Assembly: GCA_018136815.1 (NCBI GenBank)
Contig: CM030932.1
Coordinates: 6,238,407-6,302,406, forward strand
Length of the DNA stretch: 64,000 nt
Origin: Isochrysis galbana
Lineage: Eukaryota; Haptophyta; Isochrysidales; Isochrysidaceae
Reading direction: 5' to 3'
Of this stretch, positions 9,030 through 20,365 are shown piece by piece. A program made the position numbers and the translations under genes. Under the pieces are notes generated by a model. It saw nothing but the letters and a program-made list of their open reading frames with translations. It searched no databases and was not told the DNA's origin. Within the stretch, counting starts at the first letter, position 1. The number at the start of each line of letters is the position of its first letter.

Positions 9030-9135
9030 TCGCAGAGAGAGACGAAGAGAGAGGGACAGAGAGAGAGACAGAGAGAAGAGAGAGGGAGGGACGGAGAGAG
9101 GGGAAGGGAGAGTGAGAGAACAGGCCAGAGAAAAC
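9030..9135 (+). repeat. GA-rich tract upstream of helicase
   Basis: A purine-rich run of GAGA units ends about 20 bases before the helicase start. It may be part of the promoter or 5' leader, or simply low-complexity sequence. Confidence 0.5.
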
Positions 9136-9153
9136 TAAATATTCACGCAGGCG

Positions 9154-11448
9154 ATGCAGGCAGCCGACAGGACGAGGCAGCCAGCCGGCAAGGCGCGCAA
9201 GCGGCCGCGCTCTCGAGGAGGCCGCGGGCGCGGCAATGAAGGCCCCAATCAGAGCTCTCTCGCACCCAACCTCGCCTCCGTGATGCAGCAGCCACTCAGC
9301 CAGCTCGCGTCCAACCAGACGAAGTCGGCGCCGGTGCCGCGGACTGCTTCCACAGGCACACACACCAAGCACCTGTCTCGCACACGCTTTGACCAGCTTC
9401 CCATCTCGCCCATGACCATCCGTGGCATCACGGAGGTTCTCCGCTACGAATTCCTCACAGCTGTCCAGGAGGCCACCCTATCAGTCGTGCTGCAAGGCCT
9501 GGACGTCATTGCTAAGGCCAAGACTGGAACGGGCAAGACGACCGGTTTCCTACTACCATCCGTCGAGGTGCTTGTTCGCGCACGGGCTAAGAATCCGGCA
9601 GCTGCGAATCGCCACGTTGGCGCGCTTATTATAGCACCAACACGAGAGCTGAGTTTCCAGATCAAGAAGGAGTGCGACGAGCTGATTACGTTTCACACCC
9701 CTCATCTGTCATCACTTTCCATCACTGGCGGCACGAACATAGCCAGTGATCTCAAGCATCTCCGACAAGCCGTGCCGTCCGTCTTGGTCGCAACGCCGGG
9801 ACGGCTCAAGGACCTGCTACTCAATCATGGCCTTGCGTCGCTCTTCGCTGAACTCAAGGTGCTTGTTTTCGATGAGGCGGACCAACTGCTCGACATGGGC
9901 TTTCGACCGGACATCACAAAGATCTTGCAGGCCATTGAACCTTCGCGCCTAACACGACAGACACTGCTGTACTCTGCTACATTGCCCAAGGACGTCATGG
10001 AGATCGCAAGAATTGCAACACGGGGCAATGTGCAGGTGCTTCTGCTACAACCACACGAATTTTGCTCCTTTGCCACAGCTGCGCAAATGGTCGGGCTGCC
10101 GCAACATTGCTCGGGCGCATGGTTGTCCCATTATCTGATCCGTAACGATGTGTCCCCCCTCTCGTTTTTGCAATTCCGCTCCCTGAGCTTGGTGGAGCTC
10201 CCGCCTCCTACCCATGACCATCGCTCACGTGCATCTCGCAACTCCACTCCTCTGCACAGCTCGTTGACACGGTGGGCGCGGAGGAGACGCAAACGAATGC
10301 ACAAGTCGACCAAAGTGCGACAGTTGGCGCGACCGCAGCTCAACCAGCAGAGCTTCTAGCACTCATCCGCCAGCTTACCGATAAGCCCGGCTACAAGTTG
10401 GTGGTTTTCTTTGTCACTGCCCGCCTCACCCAGCTATACTCGGAGCTCTTTGTTGCCCTTGGATTTCCCATTTTAGAGATGCACTCGCGCAAGAGCCAGC
10501 CGCACCGCAACCGTGTTGCCGACCAGGTGCGATACCACGAATCGAGCCATCTTGTGCCTCATGGCAAGTACTAGAGCCTCTATTCGCTGAGGAATGATGC
10601 CACTGCGGATCCCTTGAGTGCTCACCTTGACCGTGCGTGCAGTTTAAGAACGCCACGAACCTCATCATGTTCTCTTCGGATGTGTCTGCCCGCGGCATGG
10701 ACTATCCCGATGTCACTGCCGTCATTCAGCTTGGCCTGCCCTCCGACAAGGCGCAATACATCCATCGTCTGGGCCGAACAGCACGTGCGGGCAAGGATGG
10801 CGGCGGCTTCTTGCTTCTCGCCGACTTTGAGGCATGCTTCTTGCGTCAGCTTCACGACTTGCCCGTCACCAATCGCCCCCCCTTAGATGAGGCTCAAGTA
10901 CGCTGCGCGCATCGTTTGGCCATAGAGTGATGCAAGGATTCTTTATTTTTGTGAGCGAGCGTCTCATGCAACCTCCCTTCTCTCGCTTTCTAATCCCGAT
11001 TTAGGTTGATGCCTTGGCTCCATCCATCCGTGCCGCGTTTGCGTCTCTGCCTGCCCTCACGCATGCGGCTGCTTATCAGGCCTACCTCGGCTTCTACAAT
11101 TCACACCTTAAGCGGCTCAATTGGAGCCGCGAGGAATGCGTTGCTCGTGCCAACGAGTACGCGTGCACTGTTCTCGGGCTGTCGTCTCCGCCGCCACTCG
11201 AGGCGAAGACTATCGGAAAGATGGGGCTCAAGGGAGTGCCGGGACTTGTAGTTGCCTCGTCCGGAGGGCATGGCGGACGACATGGCGGACACAAGGTTGC
11301 CGGCGGCAAGGGCCCTTCCGATGGCGTGGGAGAGGGCGGTCTGAGGGGTCAGGGTGTCAAGGAGACAGAATACCATGACCCTGCCATCCTCTTTGCCGGC
11401 CCTGCTCGAGGTGGCAAGGGCAAGGGGAATGGTCGCGGCAGGAGGTGA
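9154..11448 (+). CDS. DEAD-box RNA helicase, MSS116/RH26-RH31-like
   Basis: Four exons, all phase 0 with GT-AG introns: 9154-10035, 10260-10526, 10643-10897, 11005-11448 (614 residues). The first ~85 residues are basic and low complexity, then comes the Q-motif region (FDQLPISPMTIRGI). Motifs in order: AKTGTGKT (I), PTREL (Ia), TPGR (Ib), VFDEADQLL (II), SAT (III), VVFFVTAR (IV), SSDVSARGMDYPDV (V), YIHRLGRTARAGK (VI). The GMDYPDV form of motif V and the following domain resemble the yeast Mss116 and plant RH26/RH31 group of ATP-dependent RNA chaperones that assist organellar splicing or nuclear RNA handling. The C-terminus is Gly/Arg-rich (GGHGG, GKGNGRGRR), typical for RNA contact. Organelle targeting by the N-terminus is possible but not certain. 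Confidence 0.9.
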
Positions 11449-12345
11449 CGACATGTACGTGGAGGAAGAGGATCCTGCTCCAGATATGGCACGGCCTGCC
11501 ACAACCCCCTGCCTTGCGCCACTCAACAAAGGTAACAAAGACTACCAACCTGCAAACTGCCCTTGGGATGCGACGATGATGGGGAGGGGGTGCCCATGGA
11601 ATTCAAGTGGCGGGACCTCTGATGACAGAGTCCCGGCGGCGGCGTCCTTTACGCTGCCGGGGACCGCTCGGGCGAGACGCCCTAAGAAGGGCTGCTCACT
11701 CTCATCTGCACGACTGACAGGACTCGTCCCCCCTCCCCCCTCCCCTGGTGTTACTGGTGGCTTGTAGGGGGGGGGGGGGGCTTAAAGGGGTGCGCGCGAT
11801 TGCTCGTGCCTAGCGTGTATACTGCGGTCATGCAAGTCGTGGCCAGACGAGGTAGTACATGGCTAGTGGCAGTGGCGCTACTAACTCTCATTAGAAAATA
11901 TAAAATATCCTATCCCTCGACCCTTGGGCACCCCTCGTCGCGCTGCCAGCGCAATATGCCCACTTGCCCACCCCTGAGCGTGTGGTGGTGTCGGCGATTT
12001 CCCCTGAGTAGTAGCGTTGCGCGTTGCTGTGGTACCATATATGGTTCATTCTTGAAATGTATCGTTTGATCTCTAAAATCAAAGCCCTGATTTCTTTGGG
12101 CGAGTTGTTTTTGTTTTCTTTCCCGGTTTCCCACTTCGTGTTGTCTCGTTCTCCGGAGAGATTGAGATTGGGGTCCGGTTTTTCGGGTTCGTTTTTGCTC
12201 TTTCGAGGAGTTGCGACGCATATTGGACTATGTCTTCCACGACGTTAGGATTTAGGAAGGTCGGCTTATGTATATTTTGTTTTCCCCGTGTTCGAATACC
12301 TCGGGGAGGTCTTTTTCTTTTATTTCATTCATTCACATTCACCCC
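11449..12345. other. Intergenic, no gene supported
   Basis: Contains a G-run at 11766-11779 and a moderately AT-rich stretch (11880-12330). A short open frame on the minus strand near 11910-12221 has no family features. The stretch would include the helicase 3' untranslated region. Confidence 0.4.
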
Positions 12346-12351
12346 AACACA

Positions 12352-12462
12352 AAACTAAGTTTATACTTAGTTCGCCCCGGGGGGGGGACGAGCCCCCCCC
12401 CCCCCCCCCTTCTCCACTCCTCCCCTGCAATGGTGGAGGAACCACCCATGCTCCTGGCATGA
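12352..12462 (+). repeat. Hairpin-chain family i, 5' fragment
   Basis: AACTAAGTTTATACTTAGTT is followed by a G-run/C-run hairpin (about 12377-12410) and the CCATGCTCCTGGCATG block, then it stops abruptly. The following 12463-12512 is an unrelated ~50-base unit, repeated almost exactly at 41141-41191 (GTTTGCCTTCATTTGGTACC). Confidence 0.7.
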
Positions 12463-12512
12463 GGTCGTTTGCCTTCATTTGGTACCCCTCGTTTCCAAAT
12501 ACGCGATGCGGG
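12463..12512 (+). repeat. 50-base dispersed repeat
   Basis: The same sequence occurs at about 41141-41191; a shorter similar piece (GTACCCCTCGTTGCCAAA) is near 15158. Nature unknown. Confidence 0.55.
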
Positions 12513-13162
12513 GCCACCACGAGGGAGTCCCAATCCTAGGGGTGGGAGGGCGAGGGAGGGTGAAGGCGCGGGGGCGGCCCCAGTCTCGGCCGCGTCACAG
12601 GTACCCCTCCTCCTGCTCTCCCTCTTTGTCGACCCCACCTCTCCCTCCGCCTTGCCAAGATAGACGACCGTGCTGGCCCACTCTCTCCTGGCTGGTGGCT
12701 GACAACTGGCAGGCTCGCCTGTCTTGCTCGCCCTAGCCTGTCGTCAGTCGCTCATCCGTCGCTCTCGCTCTTGTCGTCTCGCTCGTCTACCATTCATACC
12801 CTACAACCTCTCCTCTCCTCGCCAACCCCTGCCACCACAGCCCTACCCTCGCTTGCCCTCACCTCCCTCTCGCCGCTCGCTCGATGTCGCTCTCGCCGCC
12901 GTCCTCGCCCTCGCCCAAGCCCGCCTTCCCGCCTTCCTGTGCTAACGGGCTTGAGCCCGTCAGCGTCTCCGAAGTCGTTCGCTCCGCCGCGCCTGCCGTC
13001 GGCTTGGCTCCATCTTAAAGTTTTTGGGGGGTCGATCGGCCGTGCATGTGACAAAAAAAGGGAAGCTCGAGTTGCACCTTCTCGTCCTCAGACCCAATGG
13101 GTCATCCCAATCCGTCATTCACCACCAAATCCACGATCGTCTGTCGTCTCTCGCCGTGCCCG
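12513..13162. other. Pyrimidine-rich spacer
   Basis: CT/CCT-rich sequence with long frames that look compositional (Ser, Leu, Pro, Arg). No gene supported. Confidence 0.4.
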
Positions 13163-13677
<515 letters not shown>

Positions 13678-14269
13678 CCGCTCCTCCATGAAGATGCGCT
13701 GACGGCGGACCATCGCCATCGCCCCTCGCGCCCACCGCGACACCGCGACCAACACGCCAGCACGTCAGCACGTCCCCTTATTGCCTTATTTTGTTTCTTT
13801 GCAGTTGCAGTTGACAGTTGAAAGGTCCCAACTTGTGGTCAAAAATTTCGATTTCGATCGACCACCCAAATTTGACAAAAATTGACAAAACGTACGGGAT
13901 TGGTAATCGCCCATAGATCGATAGAATCCAATTTCCTATTGCTATTGGCTATTGGGGGCGTTCTGGGGGTAGGTAAACACCCACCCGTAGACCGTAGAAG
14001 GGGGGGTGGGAAGTGGAAGTGAGGCTTTAAGACGCATGTGCGGCGTGAAAATTTCCTTAACTTTTTTTCAAGTACAAGTTGAGTGTCTGACCGCCCTGCG
14101 CCACTATAGACGATTTAAATTTAGACGATTTAATTGTTGCGCCAATTGACGAGCACAGAGCGAAGCTCACAGCCGACAGCCGCCGAAAAATGAGCTTCTT
14201 TCATTTTTCGCCGTTCTGTCTTCAATTTCACATTTCACACATTGTGGTGTTGATATATCCAACTTAGAC
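13678..14269. other. Intergenic, nothing identified
   Basis: Short AT-rich stretches with AAATTTCGATTTCGATCGA near 13845-13860 and a G-run near 14007. The right part is the probable 3' untranslated region of the minus-strand gene at 14270. Confidence 0.4.
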
Positions 14270-15061
14270 TCACACGCAAGCGCGCTTCGCGGGGGGAAGC
14301 ATCTGCAACTGAAGATTCCGCCGCCAGGTTCTTTGCCCCGCTTGATCCTCGTTTTCTCTTTCAGCACTGGCGATGACGCTATCAATCGAAGAGGCTGGAA
14401 GCGACTTCACCAATCCAACCTGCTCCTGTGCTCGCGTTGCATCATCTAGGGCATACTGCAATGCCACGGCCGCCTGACACATTCGCTGTTGTGTCGCTGT
14501 CGATTGTTGCCGTTGGTGACTGAGAGCAGATACTTCTGTTGTGAGTGCACCAAGAACATCATCACCTCCATTAATACGAGAATCATCATCAGAGCCATTA
14601 GCATACTCCAGCAATCGCCCGAGCGCCTCAGTTTGACTTTCTTCCAGCCGTTGGATGGCCCAATGCGGTACCATGTCACGCTGGCTCCGAACTTTGCTAC
14701 TCAGCGTCATGAGCTGCGCAGACAGTAAAATACACACGAAGGAAGGAGGGTCGGTCAGAACAGGTGCAAACGGGACAGAGGCAACTGAGTGTATTCACCT
14801 GCTGCTCAAGAGCTGCGACGCGAGCTTTGAGCTCCTGGTCCACCGGCACAGACCCCTCTGCGCACAGACGGCGGGATGTGTGGGTGAAGTTGGCCCTCCA
14901 ACTGCCCAGAGTGCAGGCACGGCGGAGGTGGAATGTGTGTGGGGGAGGCGAGTCTCACCCTGTTGCCGCTCTGCCAGCCGCCGCTCCACGCGCGCACAGA
15001 ACTCGTCCGCAAGGCCATCAGCTGGCGCGTGCCTGGCTGCAAACGTCTTGAGCAGCTCCAT
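14270..15061 (-). CDS. Coiled-coil protein, possibly Mis14/NSL1-like kinetochore subunit
   Basis: Three exons on the minus strand: 15061-14959, 14857-14799 and 14713-14270. The introns are GT-AG with phases 1 and 0 and join perfectly to give 201 residues. The segment PVDQELKARVAALEQQ followed by LMTLSSKVRSQRDMVPHW resembles the heptad-rich core of Mis14/NSL1 proteins of the Mis12 kinetochore complex, and the length fits the fungal members. The rest is helical, Gln/Ala-rich, ending in a basic tail. This assignment rests on pattern resemblance only; any small coiled-coil protein is possible. The start (Met at 15061) is the first Met before coherent coding sequence; an upstream exon cannot be excluded. 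Confidence 0.5.
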
Positions 15062-15449
15062 CCTGCGGGTTGCGCCCTTGTTGAATGAATGGCCTGCGCG
15101 CGGGTCGGTGGGAGGGGGAGAGGGAGGGTTTTGTTGTTGGGCGTTCGCATTCGGTACGAGTACCCCTCGTTGCCAAAAATATGACATTGGTAAAGTCTGG
15201 CGTTTCGCTCTCTTCCCCGCCCCTCCGGGACTCTCCCCCCCTGGCGAGGGCGATCTCGCCCTCCCGTCCCCCGTCCCCTCCGCTCCGCTTCATCTCGACA
15301 CGTTGTGCAAACCCCGCGATATTGGATAAATCGTGCTGTCTTTTGCCCTTGACAAGACTCCGGACTTGCCCGCAAGCAGTTTTTTCGCAATTTAGGTAGA
15401 TCTGAGCATGCCGACAAGTTAGGTGAGACCGAAGCAAGTAATCGCAAGT
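15062..15449. other. Upstream region of coiled-coil gene
   Basis: Contains a GTACCCCTCGTTGCCAAA segment related to the 50-base repeat at 12463. Minus-strand open frames here are Arg/Gly-rich and not convincing. It may hold the promoter and a non-coding or short first exon. Confidence 0.35.
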
Positions 15450-15588
15450 TAGGGTAAATGTAGTCTCTCTATCTATTAGAGGGCAGGGAACGAGGTGGAG
15501 GGAGGGAAGTAAGGGCGGTAGTGTTAGTTAGCGATAGGAGGACCCGAAACTAGCGTAGGTGTGTAGCCCAAAATCTTCAGATGTTTTT
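15450..15588 (+). mobile_element. 5'-truncated LINE 3' end, plus orientation
   Basis: It ends GTAGGTGTGTAGCCCAAAAT, CTTCAGATG and a T-run at 15583-15588. It is one of only two LINE 3' ends here in plus orientation (the other is a fragment near 24559). Confidence 0.7.
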
Positions 15589-15948
15589 TATGTTGTACCC
15601 GCCGACTTACTCAACCACAATCCACAATCAACTGTGATAAAGTGTGGCGGTGACCCCTTGCTAGCTTGCTTGCCCCCTTTTGAGGAGTTCATATAGTTCA
15701 TAGTTCATTTTTTCTCCGCTAAGGGAAACGTGAAACGTGACGCACGTTATCACTCACAAAAAAAGCAAGTTTTGCGACAAGTTAGGCCAGGGGAAGGGCA
15801 AGCAAGAAAGCAAGGCAAATTAGGTGACTTCTCGGTGCAAGTTTGGTCAAGGGCAAGCTGTCTTGTCGCCCGAACGCGATTCCAGCGGAGAGCCCTCGTG
15901 TACCTACATGGGAAACACAGTTGGGTTTGCTTCCAAACACAGCAAAAA

Positions 15949-16591
15949 TAATTAATGTTATATCCTAGCCAACCCCACTAGCTATTCGGACACAACTTTT
16001 ATTCCGTCCCGGAATCTCGCCATGCCTGACGAGCCAGGTGTCCGAGTGCTACCGACCTAAACAGGATGAGAAGACATGTTAACGCCGGAGGGGAGAGCTG
16101 CCACTCCCCCCTCCCCTCTCTCTTCCCTCTTCCTCCTCTCTTCCCTGCGGCTCTGGCCATGGCGCGCGCCTGCGGCCCCTCTTCAGGTCCCCAGGAGGCC
16201 TGCAGGGGGCCTGGGAGCACAGCTCAGGGGCTCAGGGGGCAGGTGAGGCTGGGGCGCTGGGGCATGGCCCTGGCCCCTCCTGCCTCTCCCTCGCTGGCTC
16301 TCGCGCCCCTGTCGGTCGACTGGAGCTGGCTGGGGGTCCTGATCAGGGGGGCCCAGGGGGAGGAGGGGTTGGTCAGAGCGACAAGCAGGCCAGCGCGGGC
16401 CAGGGCGTGCGATCTGTGCCCAGCTCTCTGGGAGAGTCTGGGCAGTCTGAGAGTCTGAGTGAGTCCCACCTGCATGCCAAGAGGCAGCGCAAGGGGGTGG
16501 ATGGTTCTCGCCCCCCATGAGGGGAGTCGAGAGAGTGGGGGGGGGGCGCGAGGCCCCCCTCCATGGCGACCAATCATAAGATTAGTGTGTT
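15949..16591 (-). mobile_element. Complete hairpin-chain retroelement, family ii
   Basis: Perfect 19-base direct repeats CTTCCAAACACAGCAAAAA lie at 15930-15948 and 16592-16610, leaving a 643-base element. Read on the minus strand it starts with ACTAATCTTATGATTGG (near-palindrome) and a GGGGGGC/GCCCCCC hairpin near 16530-16565. It has internal palindromes such as CCTGATCAGG near 16338 and GGTCGACTGG near 16314, and ends in AT-rich ACATTAATTA. Its middle part is shared with the family i-like copies at 24867-25260 and 52440-52795. Non-coding. Confidence 0.85.
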
Positions 16592-17265
16592 CTTCCAAAC
16601 ACAGCAAAAACAGCCTGGTGTTTGGTCATTGAAGAAACACACACAGTGAAAAACAGTGGGAAACACAGATGCCCCGCACTGGCAGAATGCTCAGACGCGC
16701 CACCGCTGCCACCGCGCGATACGCCTGCGCATCAGTGGGGGCTGCTCCTCAACTCCTCAACTCCTCAACGGCAACGGAGGGCGCACACAGCGGGTTGAAT
16801 GAAGCGCTGGCCTGCCGTCTCGAGCAGGATGAGGATGAGGACCTAGAGCCAAACGGACAAAAAATTCCGTCCTAGAAACGAGGACCACGTCCTAGAAAAT
16901 TCTTGGATTTCTAGGACTCTGCCGATCATGCCTCCATTATAGCCTATGGTGAGCTTATGAGACATCCCATCACCTGAAGCAAACCATCTCCACATCCCAT
17001 TCAACCTTAGGTCTCCCCATGACCAACTCTGCGGAGCTTGTCTTTGCTTACTTTTGCTACCACATTCAGCATGCGGTGCTGCACTCGGGCGTCCGCTCGC
17101 ACCAGAGGAGTTTCATTTTTGACCTTTTGGAGCATTAGGCTAGCGGATTGGACACTTAGATGACAAAACCAAGCTTGGTGGTCACTGAAGGTCTCAAAGA
17201 GGGTAGTCAAATCAACATTTCATCTCCTGGGGACCATGGGTAGAAGAGCTCCCCATTGGGTGGTA
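16592..17265. other. Intergenic with repeat K
   Basis: Bases 16852-16922 (TTCCGTCCTA, AGGACC, CGTCCTA, TAGGAC in order) recur at 24757-24826 as repeat K, itself able to form TAGGAC hairpins. A 68-codon frame at 16669-16875 (Arg/Ala-rich start) is too weak to call. 16930-17265 shows no gene. Confidence 0.4.
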
Positions 17266-17955
17266 TCAGCCATTTCTCCCGTTTCTAGGACAAGCAGCAA
17301 TTCGCAATTCCGACCAGGTGGCCCGCAAACGCGTCACAAAACTTCGTGTTGCTGAGGGGCCGCCAAACAAGCAGGCCACAACGTCACGCAGAAGGTCCCC
17401 GGAGAAGCTCACCTTCCGCTTCTTCCGCCGCCCACCGCCCTCATCGTCGCCCCTGTCGCAGCCCTCCCCAACATCAGCTTGGCCTACTCCGTCACCTTCC
17501 TGCAACAGTAGGGAGCTTGCCGGGACGACTCGGTCATCGCACAAGCTGAGCGAGTACGTTGCCCTGCACTTGGGGTACCTGCAACGCAAGCACACTGTGA
17601 GGCCCCACGAACCCCACGAGCGCGACGACGCCGGCGACTCGTCTGGCACCAAGCTTCCGACTTTGCGGCACCTCGAGCAGTTGAATGTCGCCGAGAGGCA
17701 GGCCGCCAGCTGCTTGCCGTTGACGAGGAAGTTCTTGTCGGGTGCATCCACCACTGGGGAGGGCTCTGCCCGCTGCGCCACAGGGAGCCTCCGCAAAGAT
17801 GCGTCGCCGCCTGGCGAGCCGAAGTCGAAGGGTGTCGTTGCCGCTCGAGATCGAGTGGAAAGGACGTCCTCCTCCGCGGGGGTTGGGGGGAGGGGGGGGC
17901 TTCCTCTGCGCCTGCGTGCAGGCCATGAGCGATAGCCTCCTCGCCACTGCTGCAC
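17266..17955 (-). pseudogene. Zinc-finger ORF resembling the N-terminus of Mutator-like transposases
   Basis: A frame of 229 codons. The central part has NFLVNGKQLAACL, followed by CSRC, a linker and CLRCRYPKC. This order (a short helix named by its conserved Asn/Leu, a two-Cys knuckle, a GL-containing strand, then a second Cys cluster) resembles the N-terminal domain of Mutator-like/MULE-related transposases found in many protists and invertebrates. The C-terminal segment with VACLFGG and ATRSFVTRL could match the next helices. The catalytic DDE part is absent, so this is a fragment or a domesticated piece. It ends at 17266 with no neighbouring terminal repeats. The N-terminal 80 residues are Pro/Arg-rich and may not be coding. 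Confidence 0.4.
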
Positions 17956-18390
17956 GCTCCCTCCGTGACTCCTCCCCGCTCAGTGGCGTCGAGGGCATTG
18001 GCATTGGGAGGCTCACCCATTCCCCTCCCCGCCCGGTGCCCGTGCCCCTTCTGGAAGCCACGGCGGGCAGTCTTGCTCCCCCCTGGCGGCCTGCCCATGC
18101 CCTCTCTGGCGCGCTCGCGCGGCGGCCTTGGCCTTGGTGAGAGTGCCCCCCCCCCTCCCCGCCCCCTAGAAAAAACCTTTAGAACCAGCTTAATTATGAG
18201 AGGCCATACGATACACGAGCCAGCGAGCCAGCTGCTACTGCTACTCTGCTCATATTTAGATGCCATTTTCCCGTTCTGTTTTTTATTGGTTAAGTCTTGA
18301 CTCTTTCCCTTGAGCAGATTGCCGTGCGGAACTTGAGAGGAAGAGAAGGGAGAAGCAACGCCGCAGAACTTGCAGCAGCACTGTGTGAGT
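17956..18390. other. Intergenic, nothing identified
   Basis: C-rich tract at 18147-18166, then AT-rich sequence. No gene supported; it leads into the promoter region of the next gene. Confidence 0.35.
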
Positions 18391-18407
18391 AAGTACTTTC
18401 TAGAGTA
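18391..18407 (+). promoter_or_regulatory. Candidate core promoter motif AAGTACTTTCTAGAGTAG
   Basis: The same core as at 3105 and 47076; 65 bases before the first in-frame Met at 18473. TCTAGAG is repeated just downstream (18431-18446). Confidence 0.35.
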
Positions 18408-18472
18408 GCGGGAAGGAAGGAAGGATCTCCTCTAGAGGCTCTAGAGTAGGAGTAGAGTAGCCCGAAGCTACG

Positions 18473-20365
18473 ATGGCTGCCGCGCTCTCTTGGCGAGCGA
18501 GCGCCCGTCGTCCGCCTTGTGGCGGGCGGAATGCGAGCGTCCCCATCGCGTCTTGCCGCGGTCCCGTGGGCGACCGAGGAGAAGAAACGCTGAGGACGGG
18601 CGCGGGGAGAGAGGGAGAGCCCCCCCCCCCCTCCCCCCCCCCGCCCCGCCCCTCGCGGGGACGGCGTGTCCTTTCTCCCTTCTCTTTTTTTCTTTTTCTC
18701 GCCCCGGGCACACCCCTCGCGACCCCACCCCCACCCCCACTCTCCCCGGCCTCCCCGCCCCCCGCCCGCCCTTCCCTCTGGGGCCTGGATCTCGGGCGGC
18801 GCCTTTTGAGAGCCGCGAGACCTCTGGCAGTAAGCGCACGGACGAGTGCGGCAGCACGCACCATGTCTAGCAAGCAGATGGAAGCCGGCCTCCCCCAGGG
18901 CTCCACTCAGCCGGCCAGCCGCTTGGTTTCCACGAGCTCAAGTGATTGCGTCCCTGCATTCACAAGACAGTGGTCCTCCATGGGATCTGGTGACGCGCCG
19001 GTGGACGTGCAGGTGCGGTGGCTAGACGACCAGATCGACTTCAGTACGCTCGGCGGCTCGTATCGTCAACCCTCTGCAATACCCGTGACACATCCTAGCC
19101 ATGGAGACCCTCCCGCTCGCTCTGGCATGGAAGCTGTCCGAGCTCTCCCACCAAAGGGTGGCTCATCCACGGGCCTTGCCAATCCCGATTCTTGTTCAGT
19201 GATTCGCCTTCCGTGCCCGTTCACCTTCACCTGCACGACGTGCAACTGCTCTCTAGTTGCAAGCAGTCCTGCTGCCACCAAAAGCATGCTGGTCGAGTGC
19301 TCGTCTTGCCATAGTGTGATGTCGCCGCAGTTCCCCGACGCTGCACCATCACAGCCCGCGACGTCCATGTTTCGCCGTGCCACACCTTCCATTGGCAAGA
19401 GGTCAAGTTGTGGAAGGACGCGCGTAGAGACTTCCATTGAGGATTCTCGCACCGATGCGAGTATTGGCAATGTCGGGATTTATGAGAGCACATGCAACAG
19501 CAATGCTGCCCACTTACCGGTAGGCGAGAAGAAGCACATTCATCGCAGTAATTCATTCGGGCGGGCATTCGGCGCACTCGGCAAAGCCTTCGGTTTTGAT
19601 CAATCTCCGAGCAAGCCTGCTACTGACTCGAACAATGGCTTGGGGGCTCGCATGTCTGTCGGCGTCATTAGGCACCCGACCTCTAAGGCCCAAGGCTTCT
19701 TGTTCCCTGTGGTCTCTGCGCTTCCTCCGGAAGCCACTATATCTCCGTTGGGATCTCGATTCGCACCACCCTCACCCCCGCCCACACCACCCGCTGCCGC
19801 GGAGGGTGCAGACGGAGTGCCTGAGAAGAGCCCTCGTGCTTCCAAAGCGCTTGCCAACTTCACACGCGCTGCATCATTCTCTAAGGCGTTTGCGTCTAAG
19901 AGCAAAAGCAAGAGCAAGGCGTCGCGCTCAGCGACGGCGCCCCGTGGCGCTGTCGCAGCAGAGGTTGCTAAAGGGGCTAACGAGGCGGCGTCCAAATCCG
20001 GCGACAACGGCACTGACGCCCCATGCGTCTTTGAGACGGGAGCAGGGACTGCTCCAGCCAAATCTCTTTCAACTGCCATGTCGGCTGGCCACAAGCGAGC
20101 TGCCACCTTTGGTCGGAAGACACCTCCCCGGCGCTCACACTGCAGCACCGGAAGTGCTGAGAGTGGACGAGCGAAGGATGACATCAAATGCGATCTCGCC
20201 ACTGATGGCAAGCCCATTAAGGACACGCCGCGTTACGGAGATTTCGAGGAATTTGGCTCTGAATCCTCGGATGAATTCTCAGAGGATGAGGGCCCCATGC
20301 CTGGACAGCCTGTCGACGACATCTCAGGGCGTCTATCTGGTGGCGACTTTGTGTTCTCACTCTGA
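18473..20365 (+). CDS. Low-complexity Ser-rich protein with a CxxC pair motif
   Basis: An open frame of 630 codons; no family is recognised. The likely start is either Met at 18473 or, better, Met at 18862 (ATGTCTAGC, giving about 500 residues), because the first 130 residues are Pro/Arg-rich. Features after 18862: a zinc-ribbon-like pair, CTTCNCSL near residue 122 and ECSSCHSV about 25 residues later; Ser/Thr-rich regions with basic clusters, two of which are alike (SFGRAFGALGKAFGF and SFSKAFASKSK); and an acidic C-terminus (FEEFGSESSDEFSEDE) ending in GGDFVFSL. The paired SF-x-KAF motifs flanked by basic residues look like phosphorylation or docking sites. A regulatory or scaffold role is possible but unproven. 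Confidence 0.6.
   Translation: MAAALSWRASARRPPCGGRNASVPIASCRGPVGDRGEETLRTGAGREGEPPPPSPPPPRPSRGRRVLSPFSFFLFLAPGTPLATPPPPPLSPASPPPARPSLWGLDLGRRLLRAARPLAVSARTSAAARTMSSKQMEAGLPQGSTQPASRLVSTSSSDCVPAFTRQWSSMGSGDAPVDVQVRWLDDQIDFSTLGGSYRQPSAIPVTHPSHGDPPARSGMEAVRALPPKGGSSTGLANPDSCSVIRLPCPFTFTCTTCNCSLVASSPAATKSMLVECSSCHSVMSPQFPDAAPSQPATSMFRRATPSIGKRSSCGRTRVETSIEDSRTDASIGNVGIYESTCNSNAAHLPVGEKKHIHRSNSFGRAFGALGKAFGFDQSPSKPATDSNNGLGARMSVGVIRHPTSKAQGFLFPVVSALPPEATISPLGSRFAPPSPPPTPPAAAEGADGVPEKSPRASKALANFTRAASFSKAFASKSKSKSKASRSATAPRGAVAAEVAKGANEAASKSGDNGTDAPCVFETGAGTAPAKSLSTAMSAGHKRAATFGRKTPPRRSHCSTGSAESGRAKDDIKCDLATDGKPIKDTPRYGDFEEFGSESSDEFSEDEGPMPGQPVDDISGRLSGGDFVFSL

Noticed and set aside
8817-9239. Plus-strand frames overlapping LINE and GA tract
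   Set aside because: Arg/Glu-rich products of the GA tract in competing frames; the helicase start at 9154 explains the true coding frame.
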